The notes under the pieces: model-generated
Databases searched by the model: none
What the model was told of the DNA's origin: nothing
The model's input: only the letters and a program-made list of their open reading frames with translations
Assembly (NCBI GenBank): GCA_964435165.1
Contig: CAYSXY010000003.1
Coordinates: forward strand, 22,379 to 86,378
Direction of reading: 5' to 3'
Source of the DNA: CAYSXY01 sp964435165
GTDB lineage: Bacteria; Pseudomonadota; Alphaproteobacteria; Rickettsiales; RI-342
DNA: 64,000 nt
Made by a program: the position numbers and the translations under genes
In this document: positions 62,454-64,000 of the stretch, in pieces
Numbering within the stretch: position 1 is the stretch's first letter
Layout of the letters: every line of letters begins with the position of its first letter

Positions 62454-64000
62454 ATGTCTCCATCGAAAAAGTCATCCACCAAGCATGGTACGGTTCGTCA
62501 TCTGCGCGTGGTGCTGGGGGATCAGCTCTCACATTCACTGGCCAGTTTGGATGAGATGGATAGCGAACAAGATGTCGTGCTGATGATGGAAGTGGCCGAT
62601 GAGACCAGCTATGTGCAGCATCACCCCCAGAAGATTATTCTGATTCTCTCCGCTATGCGTCATTTTGCCCAAACATTGGAGGAGAAGGGTATTTGCGTTC
62701 GCTATATCAGGCTGGATGATGAGGAAAATACGGGGAGTTTTACCCGAGAACTGCGCCGCGCCTGCGAGGAACTCTCGCCAGAGCGTGTGATTGCTACCCA
62801 TCCGGGCGAATATCGTGTGCTGAAAGCCATGGAGCAATGGGAACATCTCACCGGGGTGCCGGTTGATATTTTGCCAGATGACCGGTTTTTTTGTAGTCTT
62901 GATGCCTTCGCTGAATGGGCGGCGGGGCGTAAGGAATTGCGCATGGAACTGTTCTATCGCGAGCTGCGCCAGCGCACGGGACTGCTGATGCAGGAGGAAG
63001 ATGGTTCAGCAAAGCCAGAAGGTGGGCGCTGGAATTTTGATAAGGAAAATCGCAAAAAATTGCCGAAGTCACTTTCGGTAGATGAGCCCCTGCGCTTCGA
63101 GTCTGATGCCATCACTCGTGAGGTGATGGATTTAGTGAAAGAGCGTTTCTCTGATCATTTTGGTGCGCCTGAGCCGTTTAACTGGGCGGTGACGCGCGAA
63201 GATGCTTTGAAGGCACTGGATTATTTTATTGATCACGCGTTGGCGAATTTCGGCGATTATCAGGATGCTATGGCACGCGGCGAGCCATTTCTATTTCACA
63301 GCCTGCTTTCGCCCTATTTAAATTGTGGCCTGCTTGAGCCGCGTGAGGTGTGTGAGGCGGCTGAGCAGGCGTATCATGAAGGTGACGCTCCGCTCAATGC
63401 GGTGGAAGGGTTTATCCGTCAGATTCTTGGGTGGCGGGAATATGTGCGTGGGCTGTATTGGTTGAAAATGCCGGATTATGCCGGGACCAATCATTTTGAC
63501 GCTACACGGTCATTGCCAGATTTTTACTGGACGGGCGAGACGGACATGGCTTGCCTAAAGGCGGTGATTACGCAAACGCGCGACCATGCCTATGCCCATC
63601 ATATTCAGCGCCTGATGGTGACCGGCAATTTCGCCTTGCTGATGGGCGCATTGCCAGAGGATGTGTGTCGTTGGTATCTGGAGGTGTTTATTGATGCCTA
63701 TGAATGGGTGGAGTTACCCAACACGCATGGCATGGCACTGTTTGCCGATGGTGGGGTGATGGCCTCCAAACCTTATGCCGCCAGCGGCAGTTATATCAAT
63801 CGCATGTCGGATTATTGCAAGGAATGTCGTTACAAGGTGAAGGAAGTGATAGCTGAGGATGCCTGCCCGTTTAATTATCTCTATTGGGATTTCATTATGC
63901 GGCATGAAGCAGAGCTGAAGCATAATCACCGCATGGGTTATATGCTGGCAACGTTAGGCAAGTTCTCAGTTGAGAAGCGAGAGCGGATAGGGAAGCTGGC
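62454..64000 (+). CDS. FeS-type cryptochrome/photolyase (PhrB-like), 3' end outside window
   Basis: Frame from ATG 62454 open to the window end, about 515 codons; nearly the full family length. N-terminus LRVVLGDQLSHSLASL is the deoxyribodipyrimidine photolyase-related domain. The C-terminal helical region includes GFIRQILGWREYVRGLYW, TRDHAYAHHIQRLMVTGNFALL and FADGGVMASKPYAASGSYI. SDYCKECRYKVKE and DACPFNYLYW supply cysteines for the 4Fe-4S cluster of FeS-BCP enzymes. Repairs (6-4) photoproducts in characterised members. Confidence 0.92.
   Translation, partial: MSPSKKSSTKHGTVRHLRVVLGDQLSHSLASLDEMDSEQDVVLMMEVADETSYVQHHPQKIILILSAMRHFAQTLEEKGICVRYIRLDDEENTGSFTRELRRACEELSPERVIATHPGEYRVLKAMEQWEHLTGVPVDILPDDRFFCSLDAFAEWAAGRKELRMELFYRELRQRTGLLMQEEDGSAKPEGGRWNFDKENRKKLPKSLSVDEPLRFESDAITREVMDLVKERFSDHFGAPEPFNWAVTREDALKALDYFIDHALANFGDYQDAMARGEPFLFHSLLSPYLNCGLLEPREVCEAAEQAYHEGDAPLNAVEGFIRQILGWREYVRGLYWLKMPDYAGTNHFDATRSLPDFYWTGETDMACLKAVITQTRDHAYAHHIQRLMVTGNFALLMGALPEDVCRWYLEVFIDAYEWVELPNTHGMALFADGGVMASKPYAASGSYINRMSDYCKECRYKVKEVIAEDACPFNYLYWDFIMRHEAELKHNHRMGYMLATLGKFSVEKRERIGKL

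Overview
The window reads as ordinary chromosome of an alphaproteobacterium with moderate G+C. This rests on gene content: DUF2066–Hda-like–ppk–ppx–rnd–aspS, an NDUFA12-family gene next to mlaD, DUF2155 and aat, a DUF6898/Trm112 pair, two Ppx/GppA proteins, and a Rickettsiales-style vir cluster. I cannot name the genus from sequence alone. A Micavibrio-like or other deep-branching alphaproteobacterium would fit. Genes are densely packed and no gene-free stretch exceeds 300 bases.

Layout. 1–824: the N-terminal part of an OmpA-type lipoprotein. 1–12.8 kb: nucleotide metabolism (ndk, purMN), a DnaA-family regulator, polyphosphate metabolism (ppk, ppx), RNase D and aspS. 13.0–14.4 kb: three unrecognised small genes and tRNA-Gly(CCC) beside short duplicated sequences. 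14.6–21.2 kb: NDUFA12, mlaD, DUF2155, aat, glycerophosphodiesterase, aroQ, thiS, thiG, an ArnT/PMT-type glycosyltransferase and a PAP2 phosphatase. 21.2–34.5 kb: a minus-strand type IV secretion locus in the order virB2, virB2, virB4, virB6, virB8, virB9, virB10, virB11, virD4. It has no relaxase or integrase nearby, and VirD4 carries an unusual tail of about 800 residues with a recurrent PFDLPPIPPKKK motif. 34.7–50.6 kb: an AGCS symporter, tRNA-Gly(GCC), MgtE, a bactofilin/LytM pair, rsmB, guaB, rlmE, a second ppx/gppA, a Sua5-type gene, a ParA ATPase, a TAXI binding protein and a disordered membrane protein. 50.8–56.5 kb: mutY, tesA, an ABC transporter pair and a glutathione peroxidase. 56.5–64 kb: a six-gene operon (FAD amine oxidase, DUF1365, cyclopropane synthase, chalcone-isomerase-like, MFS, SDR) divergent from an FeS-type photolyase. 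This resembles light or singlet-oxygen stress loci.

The most unusual non-coding feature is a 142-bp miniature inverted-repeat element present three times (about 9.5, 12.9 and 51.8 kb). Every copy lies between convergent genes, and one supplies the last codons and stop of mutY. A second, unrelated 157-bp element with 22-bp terminal inverted repeats starts exactly on the stop codon of the PAP2 gene. A 17-bp palindrome (TTTAGA-N5-TCTAAA) is shared by two divergent promoter regions, tesA/ABC and amine oxidase/photolyase, and suggests a common regulator.
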